From Bombus terrestris (lineage: Eukaryota; Arthropoda; Insecta; Hymenoptera; Apidae), in the NCBI RefSeq assembly GCF_910591885.1, contig NC_063283.1:8479001-8543000 (forward strand): DNA of 64,000 nt, written 5' to 3'. The notes under the pieces are model-generated. The model did no database searches, was not told the DNA's origin, and worked only from the letters and a program-made list of their open reading frames with translations. Made by a program: the position numbers and the translations under genes. Within the stretch, counting starts at the first letter, position 1. Every line of letters begins with the position of its first letter. Below, piece by piece: positions 25,571 to 39,300 of the stretch.

Positions 25571-28424
25571 GTATGTTTTCCTCTCTATCGATCTGTTCCT
25601 TTTTTCACAGTGTATGTCATTCAATGAAACTTCATGCCGTTGAACGCTGAACGTTGAATATTGTGCGGTTTCAGCGTGGTTATTTTCGTAGTTTTCAGTG
25701 TACGAATTTTTGGTGGTCCACCGAACTGAACGGTCCCGTGGTTTGATGGATGCTTTGCGTTTCATCGTGTTGTTTGTGCGACTGAGTTTTGCAATCGTGA
25801 AACGATTATCAAACAATAGCTTCAGCTGTGTTTGGCAGTACCGCGTATTATGATAGGTCGATGGAAAGAATTTGAGTTTAGTAAAAGTTTTCGTGTACGC
25901 AAGGTGTTATAAAATCCGTTTAATCTCTCTGCAATCATTCGTCTCGTGGTATTTTATCGTACGAAAGCGACCAAGCGACCTATTATTCTACCTAAATAAT
26001 GCTTTATCTGACTAATGATTTCTAAATTGCAAGGATAGTAAATCCAGCTATCATCGTCGAAATGTAAACAGCTTCGAAACGCGCAACAATCGACCATTTA
26101 CCGATAGTTCTGCCCCGCTTCTCGTCCAAGAATAATTTAACACGTTCGTCGAACGAATGGCGGGTACGCGACGGTAGCATCTATTCGTTGTCGATGTCGC
26201 ACCGATGTCGAATATAGTTCATACCAGTGGAACTATCATTTCGTGTTAATACGTCAACGCCATTAAATGCTGTTAGGTATCAATGTTTACTAATAAGGAA
26301 TTAGTGCGCGCCATCAATTTTATATCTGCGGCGACTGCCAGCGCAATAACTATTTCATCGACGACCGCGCGCCGCCGCATACGATTAACGTCGATTGGTC
26401 ACAATCAACGCAATCGATACATGTATGCCAACTTTTTTCTCCAATAACGCTATTTACTTTTAAAATCCTGCTTTTCGATTATCTTATCGAAAGAGTGTCA
26501 ATATTATCCTCGTCTCTCCCTTATTTTCCCCAGACTTCACGGAGGGGAACGTCAACAACCGATCAAACGTGAAACGCGAAAGAAATTCGGGTGAAAGATC
26601 TTGATCAATTCGACTTTTTTTCTTTTCGAGGACATTGTGTATAGTGCCATTATCCTTGTTCGTGACGCAATAAATGGAAACGAAATTATTCGAATGACTT
26701 TCCCGAAGTGGTGTCGAAACGATCCGCAATGCTGTTCTCTGGTTTACCTTATTTTCTCAAACTTCATCGAGGGCCAGCAACTGTTTCGCACGTGAAAGGC
26801 AAGACAGATCCGTTAAAAAGATCTCGGTCAACTGCATTCTTCTACTGTTCGAGGATGTTCAACAGAGGACCTTTATCTCTATTTAGGATGCCACAATTCA
26901 CAGTACAATTCTTCGAATAATAACACCATTAAAAATGATCTGAAACATCCAACCGAGAACCGAATATCCGAGCATCCGTGAACCAAAATCAGAAGACGAT
27001 ATTGGACGATGTGCAAGAATCAAACGAAAGATTTTCAGCCACAAATGAAATTTTCTTTCAGAGTGAATGCTCTTTTGGTGAACATACACAGGTCGTATGA
27101 ATGGTATATATATGTGAACTTTGGTCGAAGGACAGAGTGGTTGGAGGTGGTAGGGGAGTGATAAAGTAGCGGAAAGAGAAACGCGTGGCTGCAGCTTCGG
27201 ATTATATTATGTGGGAATGGACCGAGGGGTCCGTAATGGGCCTATTAGGCTGTCTCATTTAATAACAACCGTAGCAACAACCACCCTCTTACATTACTTA
27301 CGTTACTTAGGGCCGTCCGGCTCTGTATCGGATATATCTCGGCAAGGAACTCGAGCCGGGCCAAGCTGAGCCACAAGGGGCTGCCAGAGACGAGGGAGGG
27401 TTCGAGATGATTTTATCAGATTTACACCCCCTTCCGATTGACGAGTCCCCGCTATATAACCGACTGCTTGCTTACTTGCTTGCTTACTCGCTCTTATAAC
27501 GGTTCGATGCCTCCAATTGCTTGTTTTCCACCCGTTTACCATTTGATTAAGTTGCACTCGAACCAACGGTGCATCGGGACCCGTCACTTCGATCGAGAGA
27601 AAAGATTATTCCGGGGCACGAGCTTGTCACCACAAGGGGGTGTACTTCGATGGCGCGTCACTCGATAATTTTCCAGATGGATAAAATAGTGGTGCGTTAA
27701 ACGACCATTGCTGTGGTCCTCGATCTTCGAAACTGCTCGTGTGAAATGTCAGAATACGTATCACGCGAGAATTTCTTGATTTTGATATCGCTCGGACAAT
27801 TCGGTAGATTCACAAATATTTTCAATGTCTCCGATAATCGATAAATCTATAAAATTGGACAAACGATCGAAGAATTATCTTTTGAACGATCAGTAGGATA
27901 CAAAGAACATCTCTGAAATACCCCTCTGATGGTTTTCATATTTTTTAACGCGAAATTAAATTATCTCGTGTTGCGACATTGTTTGAGATACACGTTTGCG
28001 GTATATGTACGTCGAAGTCCATTCTAGAAGACCATTAGACAAAAACTAACTGCACCCCGTTCCGTAGACTCTACGCCATGGAAGATCGAATATCAACGTA
28101 GGTGCGGAAAGTAGAAAAGAATCAATTAGGCAACGGGTGCATAATACATCAGCGGATGAGACGGCAACGCGTAGTGGAAGTTAAGGAGCCTAAGGCTCCC
28201 GGGAGAAACGGCCACCTATCCCGTCCCGTTTCGGCCACCCCAGCGAGCGTCTTCCGCGCGGAGGAAGCAAGAGCAACACACGCAAGCGAACACACTTCTT
28301 GGTTTGATTTATTATTAAATCGCTGCCTACGGCATCCGAGTCTTGGCCTCACCAAGGTCGGCTAAGTAGACGAAAAGCTTGCACCGTGAAATCTTCCCCC
28401 GACCATCTCGACGCTTAACGTGCA

Positions 28425-28467
<43 letters not shown>

Positions 28468-31400
28468 TTCTCTCTTTCTCTCTCTCCCTTTGCTGAACTG
28501 ATACGGTAATAGCATTTCCAGGGAGGAAGAGATTTCAGTAGAAAGGATTCCCGTGTAGAATATTACCTGAATTAGCCGGTCCGTGAATTTACCTCGCATC
28601 CTTCTCCGTTTCGTCACATTTTTGCATATACACGCACGTAGGGGGTTGCAGAAGCGCGTTAACAGTTAACCCCCTGCCGCTACACCCTTCGATCTAAACC
28701 GTTCTCCGTTTTAAGGGATAAATTGAAAAATATAACGTGTCTGAAAATGATTTTGTATCGATATCTGCGCCGCGATCTGAAAGTCGTGAAAATTAACAAT
28801 AGGAACGAGAATCGGTTTATTAATTAATTGGTTGATTGTTTGCGAGCGACGAGTATTTTATTTTATAGCTGTAAAAAGAACGAGTCTAGAAAGCTTTTTT
28901 ACCGCTATGAAATAACTAGATCGCGAATGCTTATGCAGAATATTTTTATGGACGCAACTGAAACATATCTCACGGTTTCTCCTGTCTCTATAACAAGATC
29001 CTTATCGCTTAAAGAACAATTAGACAGACTCTTATCTTGCTCCAAGAAAACAAAAATCTGCAGAAAGCAGTAGCAAGGTCGAAAATAATTCAAGTTGTAT
29101 CGAGTTGTCGTGTAGCGCGAAGCTATCAGGTTTAAAGAGTGGCAGGAGAGTGGGCGGGAAGGTAGGTGCGCGAGACAAAGCCGTATTAAAATTGATAATA
29201 TCCCAGTGATGAGAGGTAGAAGCTCGTGTATGCGAGCGTCGTCAGAGTCTGTAAATTAATCAGAAGGACGACGCGTAACAGAAACGCGTTTCTCGTTTAT
29301 CTTCAACATTTTCCTCGCGGTCCAATCTAATTACCGCGTGTTTATCCCGGGAAACGAAGCGCAACAAATGTAACAGTATTCCGTTTAAAAAGAGGAAAAA
29401 GAAAGGAAAAACCATCAAAAAGAAAATAATAGAGGGAGATGGATAGACGAAGAGAGAAGGAGAAAAAATCTCGCACGAACACGGCATTGAAAACTAGCTA
29501 CAGATACAGGAAGCGTCGTAAGAATGTATATCTGTATATGTCTATGTGCATACTATATTGTATATGCGCTATATATATTTATTTTCTCCCTCTCGCCTAC
29601 TCGTCTACTCTTTTAGCAATGGTGCAAAAGTCGCGCGGGCTCCTTTGCAAGGGAGCAACAATATTCAGTAACGTAACCGCAGGCATATGACGTCTATGCG
29701 CAAAAGATCTGGCCGGGATAATCCGCGACAGAGTCGGCCTCGTTAATTACAGCGCCGATGAATGATTCGTTAATTAGCGTGGGATCGTGCTGCAAGTTTC
29801 AAAGGAAGGTACGATAAAGCCCATTCTGTATGATCGCCCGTAAATTACAGCGTCGGAAACAAATGTGGAATGAACGGTAGCTGGGAATAGACCACGAATA
29901 ATAATCGCGTCGAAACACAGTTTCTCTCCTTCTTTCCTTCCATCTATCTCTCCTTCTTTTTCCTCCTCCTTTTCCTCCTCCGCCTTTTCCCGTTCTACCC
30001 CCTTTTTTTCACGTTTCTCCCTCTCGTTTTTCCCTCCTCGGTTCTCCTCTCTGTACGTACGTGTGTCGTTTCGATTCGTTCCTCTCTCTACTCTTTCGGG
30101 CTCTCGTCCCTTTTATTCTACCGTTGACGCTGATGACGCCTCCGTTCTCTCGCCGAAATCGAAAATCCCGACTGAAACCGGGGAAGCATGTACTTTGGAA
30201 TATTTCGCGAGTCTGGTCTTTTATGAGGATGATTGCGAAACGTTCAATTTTTGAGAGTTACTTTTATTAGTATCCACAATGCATGATTTAACAGGTCGAA
30301 TAATCCTATATATATGCAGCGTAAACTTAAATTCGTGGTACAATCAGGAACAACAAAATTGTGTATGTTAATACGTAAATTGTACGTATTTTATATAGAA
30401 ATTATACGTAAATAATCTTAACTGTGTATGTAGCGTAACTTTGATATAAATACGAGAGCTGTTAATCGCGTAAGATGAATTTTCGAGTGTCGAAAAACGA
30501 GCCAAAATTGCAGAGCAGTAGCTGTCGGCACTATTCCATGTTTTCATGGAAATTGATTTCGAAAGCACGGATATGCAACCACTCCGGTATAAAATGCTAT
30601 TTAAACGATCAGTCTACCGTTATTTATTCCGTTTGTATACCACAAGCAATACCGTTTGTTTAGAATCGAACAATTTTTATCTGATTCTTCGTTTCTTCGC
30701 TTTGTCATCGTTACGTGAATATTATATTTTTGAGAAACTTACGTTGATGAAATTTCCTTAACATTACGAGTGAAATACGTATCCTGGAGGGTACGAGACG
30801 TCCCGTTCAAGGGTTAAACCGTACATACCGTAAACGGACAAGTTTTTAATGGGAGAAGAAATCTTAGCGGCGTCTGGCGTAATTAATTCCCCCTGGCGAA
30901 GGGTTTAATCCGCGAATGTATCCTGGTCTGGGTTTCTAAAGCCTGCAAGCGTCGCGCTAAAGCAATTAAGTTGTTTCCTTGAAATCCAGTGAAATGAAGT
31001 TGTCTCCTGTGTAAGCACAAGCATAAATCCTCCACTTGGCCTGTAACAGGCAGCCAGCGGAATGAAGCCAAGTAGCGGATTTAGCCGAGTACTTTGAAAG
31101 CCAATAACTCATTGTTGGGTCATCGTAATGACACTTTATAAGTCAGTACGTAACCATGAACGCTGTTAGGCAAATCGACAAAAACAAAACTCGCTCCCTT
31201 ATCGATATTAAGATTCACGCGAAGACGCGATTTTCCTTTTTTCCAATAAGAATAGAGCACGCTTCCCTCGTCAATATCAACATTCGCGTAATATTTTTGC
31301 ATATGTTCCGGCAATAAAATTGAAAAGAAACTTTCATTGAAAAATGCAAATTCTTTTCAAATTATGCAGAATAAAAGATTCGTACGATTTTATTTCGAAC

Positions 31401-33276
31401 GTTCTGGCATTTCAGGCCAATTCACTACCCTTCACGAAAACCCTTCGTTCTCGTTTAACCACCAACGGCGACGACGAATTAGCACAAAGCCTGGAGACGA
31501 AAAAAAGAGAAAAAAAAAGAAGAAAGATGAGAGGCGTGAACGATCGGTCTCCGAGCAGAGAGCCCTTAATTACCAGCGAGGCTGTGAAACCCTTGCGCCG
31601 CGGAAATCGGCGAAGTTTCGAGGCGGTGTAAAGCTGTGCGGGAACGATTGGCCGCCATCGTGCGTAATCGACTTCTCCTTCTTCGGACTACGCACCGAAA
31701 ACTACCTCCCCTAGTGTAACGGTACACGACAAAAACGTATCGGGTTACGGGCGATCGTTAACCACGGCATAAAGAGTTTATATTCGAGAATGCCACTTAC
31801 TAGGCGCACGCTCGCCCTAGAACGCGCGCGCGCGCGAGTACCAGCGTACAATCGTACGAGCAAGCGGGCGATATGACCGAGTAAAAAGGTGGGATAATAA
31901 TCAATACAGAAAAAGGGATAATATATCCATTGAACTATGGCTGTGTAGGGGAGAACGAAGTTTAACGGACAAATTGGTGGAGGATCTGCACATCGAAGAA
32001 TCAAAGCTTGACCATCGACCGGCTGTTGAATCGATACAGAGAATATCGTCGGTTTGACGTTCGATTCCGATTATATTCATCGTCGCGTTTCATCGAAGCC
32101 GTCCGTATCCGATTATGCCGGGGTGACTCGTAATCAACGAGTTTCTTCCTGTGGACATTCGATCGAGCCAATAAGATCACCGACCGACCAACGGGAAAGA
32201 TCAACTCGGAGAAAGAGAAAGAGATCGAAGAAGAAGAAGAAGTGGATGGCGAGAAGAAAGAAAGGGATGTGCCGTATTGAAGTTGTGCTGATAAAGTAGA
32301 ATCGAAGGAAGTCGAGGACCCTCGTTGAATCGATCGAGCGAAGGAAGAAGCCGGAGCAAGAGGAGTCGCGCCCGTAGAAAGGAGAGAAGAAAGCCTCTGC
32401 TCACGGCCATTCATTCCGCTGGCTACCTAAGAAGACGTAAGCCGCGCAAGAATTAGGCAGAAAAAGGTGGAGCACGCTCCTCGAACGGCCGAGAGTGTTT
32501 GGTGTTTATACCTGGCTCCTTAGAAAACGGCCTCCCTCCAAGTAGATGCTTACAAACAGGCGGTTGTCAGATTTCTTTTATCTTTCCCGGGGCATCTGTA
32601 TGGCCGATGCCCCCGGTAGCTACTCCTCTTTTGCGTTTTCTTTTTCTTATACCGCGACTAGTCGCGTCGACCACCCTACCAGTTATCGATGCGAGACAAC
32701 TGGAATTGCATGCTTCTCTCACTGTGACTTTCTTCGGGATTCGCCGATAATGTTCGTGTAGTAATTACTTGCAAGCGGAGTTGATTTTTGCATTGAAATT
32801 TCTTATAAATGCATAAATATCCGCAGTCTAAGTGTATAACTCAAGCTCTGCAAACATTTGCACGCACAGTGGCGACAAGACTCTCGTTAAAATCAATTTC
32901 AACTACATTCGAACAAACATCGGGAACGTCAAATGAGAAACGAGTGTCCCTGAACAGTTCTCGACAACTCCGAACGATTAAGGAATCCCACCGCAAGCAG
33001 CGTGTCGACTCGACAAGCTTCGACCGTCGGAGGATTGGTTGGCGATCGTCAACGAGCATGAACCAAGCCGGAGGAAAAGTGCATCGATTCGGCGATCAGA
33101 GATCGTAGCTCGTGGCCAGACTGAGAGGGAACGAACGAGTCATGAACAACGGGGGAGCTGGTATGGCTTCCGAATCGGTGGGCTTCTTGCCGTACCGGCT
33201 CCCGACGATATGTTCGAACCTACATTTCTGATGACCAACTAAATCGCCGGCCGCAAATCGCCGCTAGAGCGTTAAG

Positions 33277-33334
<58 letters not shown>

Positions 33335-36300
33335 CTCGATCTCTCTATCTCTATTTCTCTTTCGATCCGAGCGCAACGTCAAGCGTTCGCAGCTGCACTT
33401 AACGCTGATCAGGAATAACGATCGCCAGGCTGTTACACACGACCCGGCAAAATGGCCGGTATAATTGAGAGCTCTCTGTTTCGGGAGCAGGGATCCGCCC
33501 TGAGATAGTTAGACGTTGGCAGCTCTGTTTGCGGTATGATCTAATTAGAAACTTCTACTTGAGTACCATTGAAAAGTATCGCTGTTATTATTCAAGGATA
33601 AACACTAACGTTGGGAAGTTTGAAGTGGCAGCAGCTTTGCTAGTCTTTTGTCTTAGTAAATTTCCATTGAGCGACTGGAAATTTTTCGTAGTTCAACTAA
33701 TATGGAAAGTGAAAATAATCAAACCGCGTGGATGTACGAAGAATAGAAGAGTTCGACGCTCTCGGTGAAAGTTTAGTCGAGATAATCTATAGAATGGAGT
33801 TCTAATTGTAGTTGAGACCTTGCATGCGTCGGTAGCTCGAGTTGCAGCTCACGAACCCAGAACTCAAGGAGCAATTCGGTTGCGTGTACATTGAAAAGCG
33901 AAAGCTGTAGAGCGGCTGTGCTCCAGCCGTGAATATCCTCGCCGAGATCAGCACTTAGGAGAACGTAACCTTCCATTTACAAATATCCGGATTTGGGGAT
34001 TTGCCCCTGGTTTAGACAGGTTTAGGTATCACTACGAGCTCCATTTACCTTAATCTACAATTAAGAGCACCTTCAAGAACCTGGTAACAAAGAGCTATAT
34101 TTACCAGAAAACTTGCAAACGGCGGGTATTCGCTCTCTGCTCAAACCTTCGTCCGAAAACTAATTACCATCATCCAAATACAATCCACCCTAACGAGTTA
34201 TCATCTTCACGATTCTACTCTGTTCTACACGTTGATTCTTTTTACTCTGCAAAAGTCACGCGCATCCAACCACTCGATCGCTGAACAATCTTCAATTAGT
34301 CACGACCTACGATTCTATCGATCATCTATTTCATTCGCGAGATCTATTATGCCCAATTCTCCATTCACGCTCTCGACTTCCGATCACAGACAACGAATAA
34401 AAGAATCCTCGACGAAGGTAAACCGATTCATTGGAATCCCGTAAGCGGATTTTCATCGTTAATAACGAGGCTGTACAAACAGCGAGCCATGGCTGATGTC
34501 ATTGTTGGGCACGGCTCGCGTTGCCCTTAATAGGCATAACTCTCGAAAAATTCCTTTGCATTGTGGCAAAGATCGAGCAGACGTTAATGGCTTTCGGAAG
34601 ATCGCGAAGAATCGGTTGCACGGAAAGAATGGTTTGGTCTTTTTTCGCGAGTAACGCAACAAGAAAGAGAATGGAGCTCGTTTTCGACGAAACGGCCATG
34701 GACCGGATAAATGGGTTTGGAACCGTTTGCCGGTTTTTCGAGCGCGGAAACGAAGGGAGAGAGGACCAGGTTGAATCGTGGCCGACGCCTCGGACACGGC
34801 CACGTTCCGACTGTGTAAAGCCTCGCAACGCTCGCATTCAGCCACGCTTCAACCCGCTGGAAACGCGGCCGCTGTGTTTTAATCCCGCTGTTTCCCTCTT
34901 TTTTTTTAGCGTTGTTTTATTTAGAGCGCGGCTTTAAACGGCTCGCAACCGGCGCAAACATTTCGCTAACGGTTTCACTTTTACGCTGCCGCGCCCCGAA
35001 ATGATCCGGCAGAGCTAACTCTCGGTGAAACGTGACCGATCCTACGCGAATACTTCCGGGTTAATCGAACCCATTACAATCACCCTTTAATCCCAAATCC
35101 CTCAATTTTTTTCGTTCTGCAGAATAAATGTCTTCAGAAATGTTTTGCGCATGAAGGATACGAGATTCGAGGACTTTTTTGTAAGTTCTGATAGGATGGG
35201 ACTCGTGCGATCTTTATAATCACGTTGTTGAGCCTGGTGTCTCGTTTAAGTAGCACGGCATCATTGGACGATGTCAATCCCGAAATGTTAAGATTACTCT
35301 GCCAGTTATGACTGGCGATACAACTGAAATTTTCTTTGCTATTTTCTTTTCAAACAAGCAGCGTATCACGAAAAATAAATTGAATCTTTCTCGAAAATAA
35401 GTAAATTAATCTCGATCAGAGACTGTACAATGCGTGAAAAACAATTACACGATCCTTGTGGCATTTATAGCACCAAAAACTAATTAAAGAAAGAAGCGAT
35501 CGTTGAAAAATCGCATGTCTCTTAAATCACAATTAATGGACGAACTTCTTATAACCAGAGGAAGAGAGAATTGTTTTTTACTTTTCAGTGCTACTTGCTT
35601 GAAACACATTTATTAACTGAATGAGATACACGATACTAGAAAATATTCGAAGAAAAATGATTGATACAGTTTTAGCCACTGTATCTTTACGTCTTTTGAT
35701 ACGATGTTTGAACTTCATCGAATCTTCCGTTTTCAGATTGGGCCTAATGTCGTCGTTGATAGCGGGCCGATATCCGGTCGGAATTGGCGTCGGCGGTGTG
35801 TTCTTTCCGTCGACGTTGCAACACCTTCACCAACAACAGCAACACCAACATCACTCGCGGCTGGCAGCCGCTTCGTCGGCCTTGAGCAACGCCGTTCAGG
35901 TCACCGGCCAATCGGATATCGTCGATGCCGACGGCATCCGCGGCGTTCTACCCGGTGGCGCCGGTTGGCCGTTTCCATGGAGGCCGACGCACGGCCTACA
36001 GACGCTGGAACATCCGTCGCCGAGCGACGTCGTCGGCAGCTTGAGTCGTGTCAGTCCCGCTTCCGCGTCCTTTCCGCAAAGGGGTGAGTTTCCAATGCCA
36101 AGAATCAAGAATTCTACCACTAAACAAAAATTTGGATATAATCTTTAATTAGGAAACTGAAAGTGATTCATGAAGTTGAACCAACAATTCAAGGTACCTT
36201 TCTTAGTGCTATTAAGTGATAGGTGATGAACGATAGTTCGGATTAAATTGATTAATTTTAGAGTATTAGTTTACTTTTAAAACAAATAACATTATCTCAG

Positions 36301-39300
36301 CTTGTATTCTATATTTAATTCTCGAATCGAAATTGATGTAACAGGACAACGGCATACTCGTTTATCCTTAATACATTCACCCATAGATGACATAATAAAT
36401 GATCCGATTAGGGACCATTTGACCAGAAAGCTACTTCTATCGAATATACATATACTCGTACAAATATTCTACAAACATTCTAGTAGTATGATTATGCGTG
36501 AAATCGTGTCGACTTGTTGAATCATAAATTTAGGCTACTCGTGCGTGATAGAGGTTTGTAAACATTCTCGTGCGGAACAACTCGTTGATTGAAAATCGTG
36601 CGCTCGCTCTATCTGCAAATAGACCGTTGAATGAACGTGGACATCAACGATGCATCTATCGTTGCACATCAATCCCAAATTGCGCGGAGAGAACGTGATC
36701 GATTGATTGACATAATTTCTTGCAAACGGCCTGTTTGTACATCGACAAAACTCAATTATCACGGTTGAAAGAAACAATCCTCTTCCTGTAGCTTCTGACT
36801 AAATCGTCGATTTTTATACGAGGTAGAGGGCACAAAAGTGACGTACTGTTTGGTTGCAAGGAAGTATAAATAAGGGATGTTTTACGAGAGAAATTGATCC
36901 GCAATGAAATACACTTGGGAAGATGGGAATTTGCGAGCATCGTAAAAGAAACTGGAAACGGTATAAGAAAAAGAGAAAAGGGCAAGACGAGGGCTCGCAC
37001 GCGTTGTACGTAAGTGTATAAACGCGAGCGTGGACGTCGACAAGTATGGCTTCCACGGCTTCCACCACGACAAACCAACGTCGATCGCCTTACCCGCCGA
37101 TCGTTTTACTCCTGCCACTTCGCCAAAATACTTGGCAGCCTGCTAGATGATGACCGTTTGCACCTATGGCGAGACCTGCCGCTGATAGTTTCGTAAACAC
37201 CTCGTCGCTTTCATTCTTCGATCGTTATCCTAGAAAACATTTCACGTAACATGTAACATGTAACAGTCGACATTCTAAAATACCTTAAATTCTGTTCTTA
37301 GCATCTTGATAAAGAAATAGAAAAGGACAATAGGTCAAGATTTACATAGAAACCGAGATTTATGAGCAAAATTTCTAAGTCTTTTATAAAACATGCTTTA
37401 TCTACACAAGATATTCTTCGTGTGTAAATCACAGAAAAATGATAATCTTTTACATGGAATATGTGCAAATTTGAGGTAATATGGAACAGTCGAGGAAACT
37501 GTAGGTTTTCTGAATGAACTGATAGAATGGAGGCGCGAAACACGAGATGTTTACGATGGATTTGCGAGATCGCGGTACAACCAAATCGATGAGTCGAGTT
37601 TTGCATGGAAGGCGCGAAGGACCGATGCAGAAACGACAAATATTTCATTAGAGCGGTGAAACATGGCTACTCCCGATATCTGAGGCAATTATATCAAAAT
37701 GGATAAATAGAATATTAATTAGCGGATTATCAATCGACTAAATATTAAATGCAACGGCCGGCCGAGATGAATAGCTCCAATTGATTTATCGAATTCATTG
37801 GCCAAAGACAATTTATAGACACATATTCTCGGCCCGGTTGATCGACGATACCGAAAGGGATATCTCTGCGATTCTGTTTCGACCGATGCCAACGACGAAA
37901 ACGCTTTAAAGGATCGGTTAATTAACGCGTTTAGCATATGCCAAACCGTTTTCACCAACATTCAATGATCGCCTGAATAAATAGGACGATTTGTGAAATT
38001 ATGCTGGCGCGCGTGGATTCGTCATTCGCCATCATACTAGTAATATCACGTTCCATAATTACCCAGTTGAAACCGTGAAACGAAGATTAAACTGCAGACA
38101 CCATTTCCTACTCTAATATGCTAATTTCATCATTATTATATAATGACCTCTTTATCGTGAAATTAAATCAAACGAATTTAGACTATGAGAACACTTTAGA
38201 TTCTTCCGAATGAATCTTTGATTTTTATCATTTGCGAAAATACCTGTAACGGCACACGAGCTACAGGACGATTCAAATCACGTTGATGTTTTGCCTCGGA
38301 GTATCAATATCGTTAGGATACATGTAATGTAAGAATAAACTCCCGACAAAACGATGTCGCTGCTACGTGCAACCGTCGAACAAAGACGAATTTGAATTTT
38401 CCGACTTTCCCCCGACCAGTATAAATAAACGGACGTGATCGTAAGGAAGACAGTTATCAACCAGTGATCAGTTAGTCGCGCGAATCAATATCAGAGTTAC
38501 CAACGAGTTATCAGTTATTATATTTAGCGATTATACACCGTCTTAATGAATCCATTAGTACGAGCGTCCTTCTGTACTTATTTATTTAACATTTTAAGTA
38601 TGCTTGATGGTTTCAACAACGAACAATCTCGTCTAATAAATCTCACGATCAACCACTCTACACATAGTCCTGTACATGTTAATTTGAATTTTTTTAGAAC
38701 TATGATAAATTAGTAGATTGCGGATGCTTATGCAAATTCATATTTTTATGAGCAGGGCTAAATAGAAATTTGTTTCACCCTCTAAATGATATAACGAGTT
38801 CTTTACTTTGGATATTTCGTCGTATTTTCGCACATCAAGCATGTTGTGTATTTTTGCACGTTTAACTTTCCCAAGCAGTCTACCAATTAGTTAACACCAT
38901 GGCTACTAAATTTTATTTCTAGCGTTACTAAAATTATGCCAACACTTTTAACAAAAATAATGCTTTCTTTCGCTAAAATACAGTCATTTACAAGGATCTC
39001 CGTACATCCCATAAAAACCGTTTTTTTATTTAAATACACGATGTGTCACGACATACTTATTTCTCAATATACGTAAAACAGCTCTTGCTTATCTTACCAC
39101 AGAACATACTAACTTCGCAGGGAAATTTTGTAACATTATATTTTAATAAAAATGACCTCTTCATGAACTATACAAAAGCTTTTGTAAATGATGGTATTAA
39201 TGTACTAAACTGTTTCCTTCATACCGCTTTAATTGTAATAATCGATGTACGATATATTTAGGTATAATTAGATATTGGTAATTTTAATATTAAATGGCAA

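Larger units (their letters stand above)
25571..35736 (+). other. Hmx intron 1 (about 10.2 kb)
   Basis: The intron runs from the GTATGT donor to a TTCCGTTTTCAG acceptor, which marks a clean phase-2 junction. No coding sequence is recognised inside it. It holds a diverged tandem duplication near 26.49-26.93 kb, TC microsatellites at 28.43 and 33.28 kb, dispersed-repeat copies at 28.9 and 32.8 kb, and a hairpin-forming segment at 31.03-31.08 kb. Intronic enhancers are likely for such a gene but cannot be located by eye. Confidence 0.8.
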
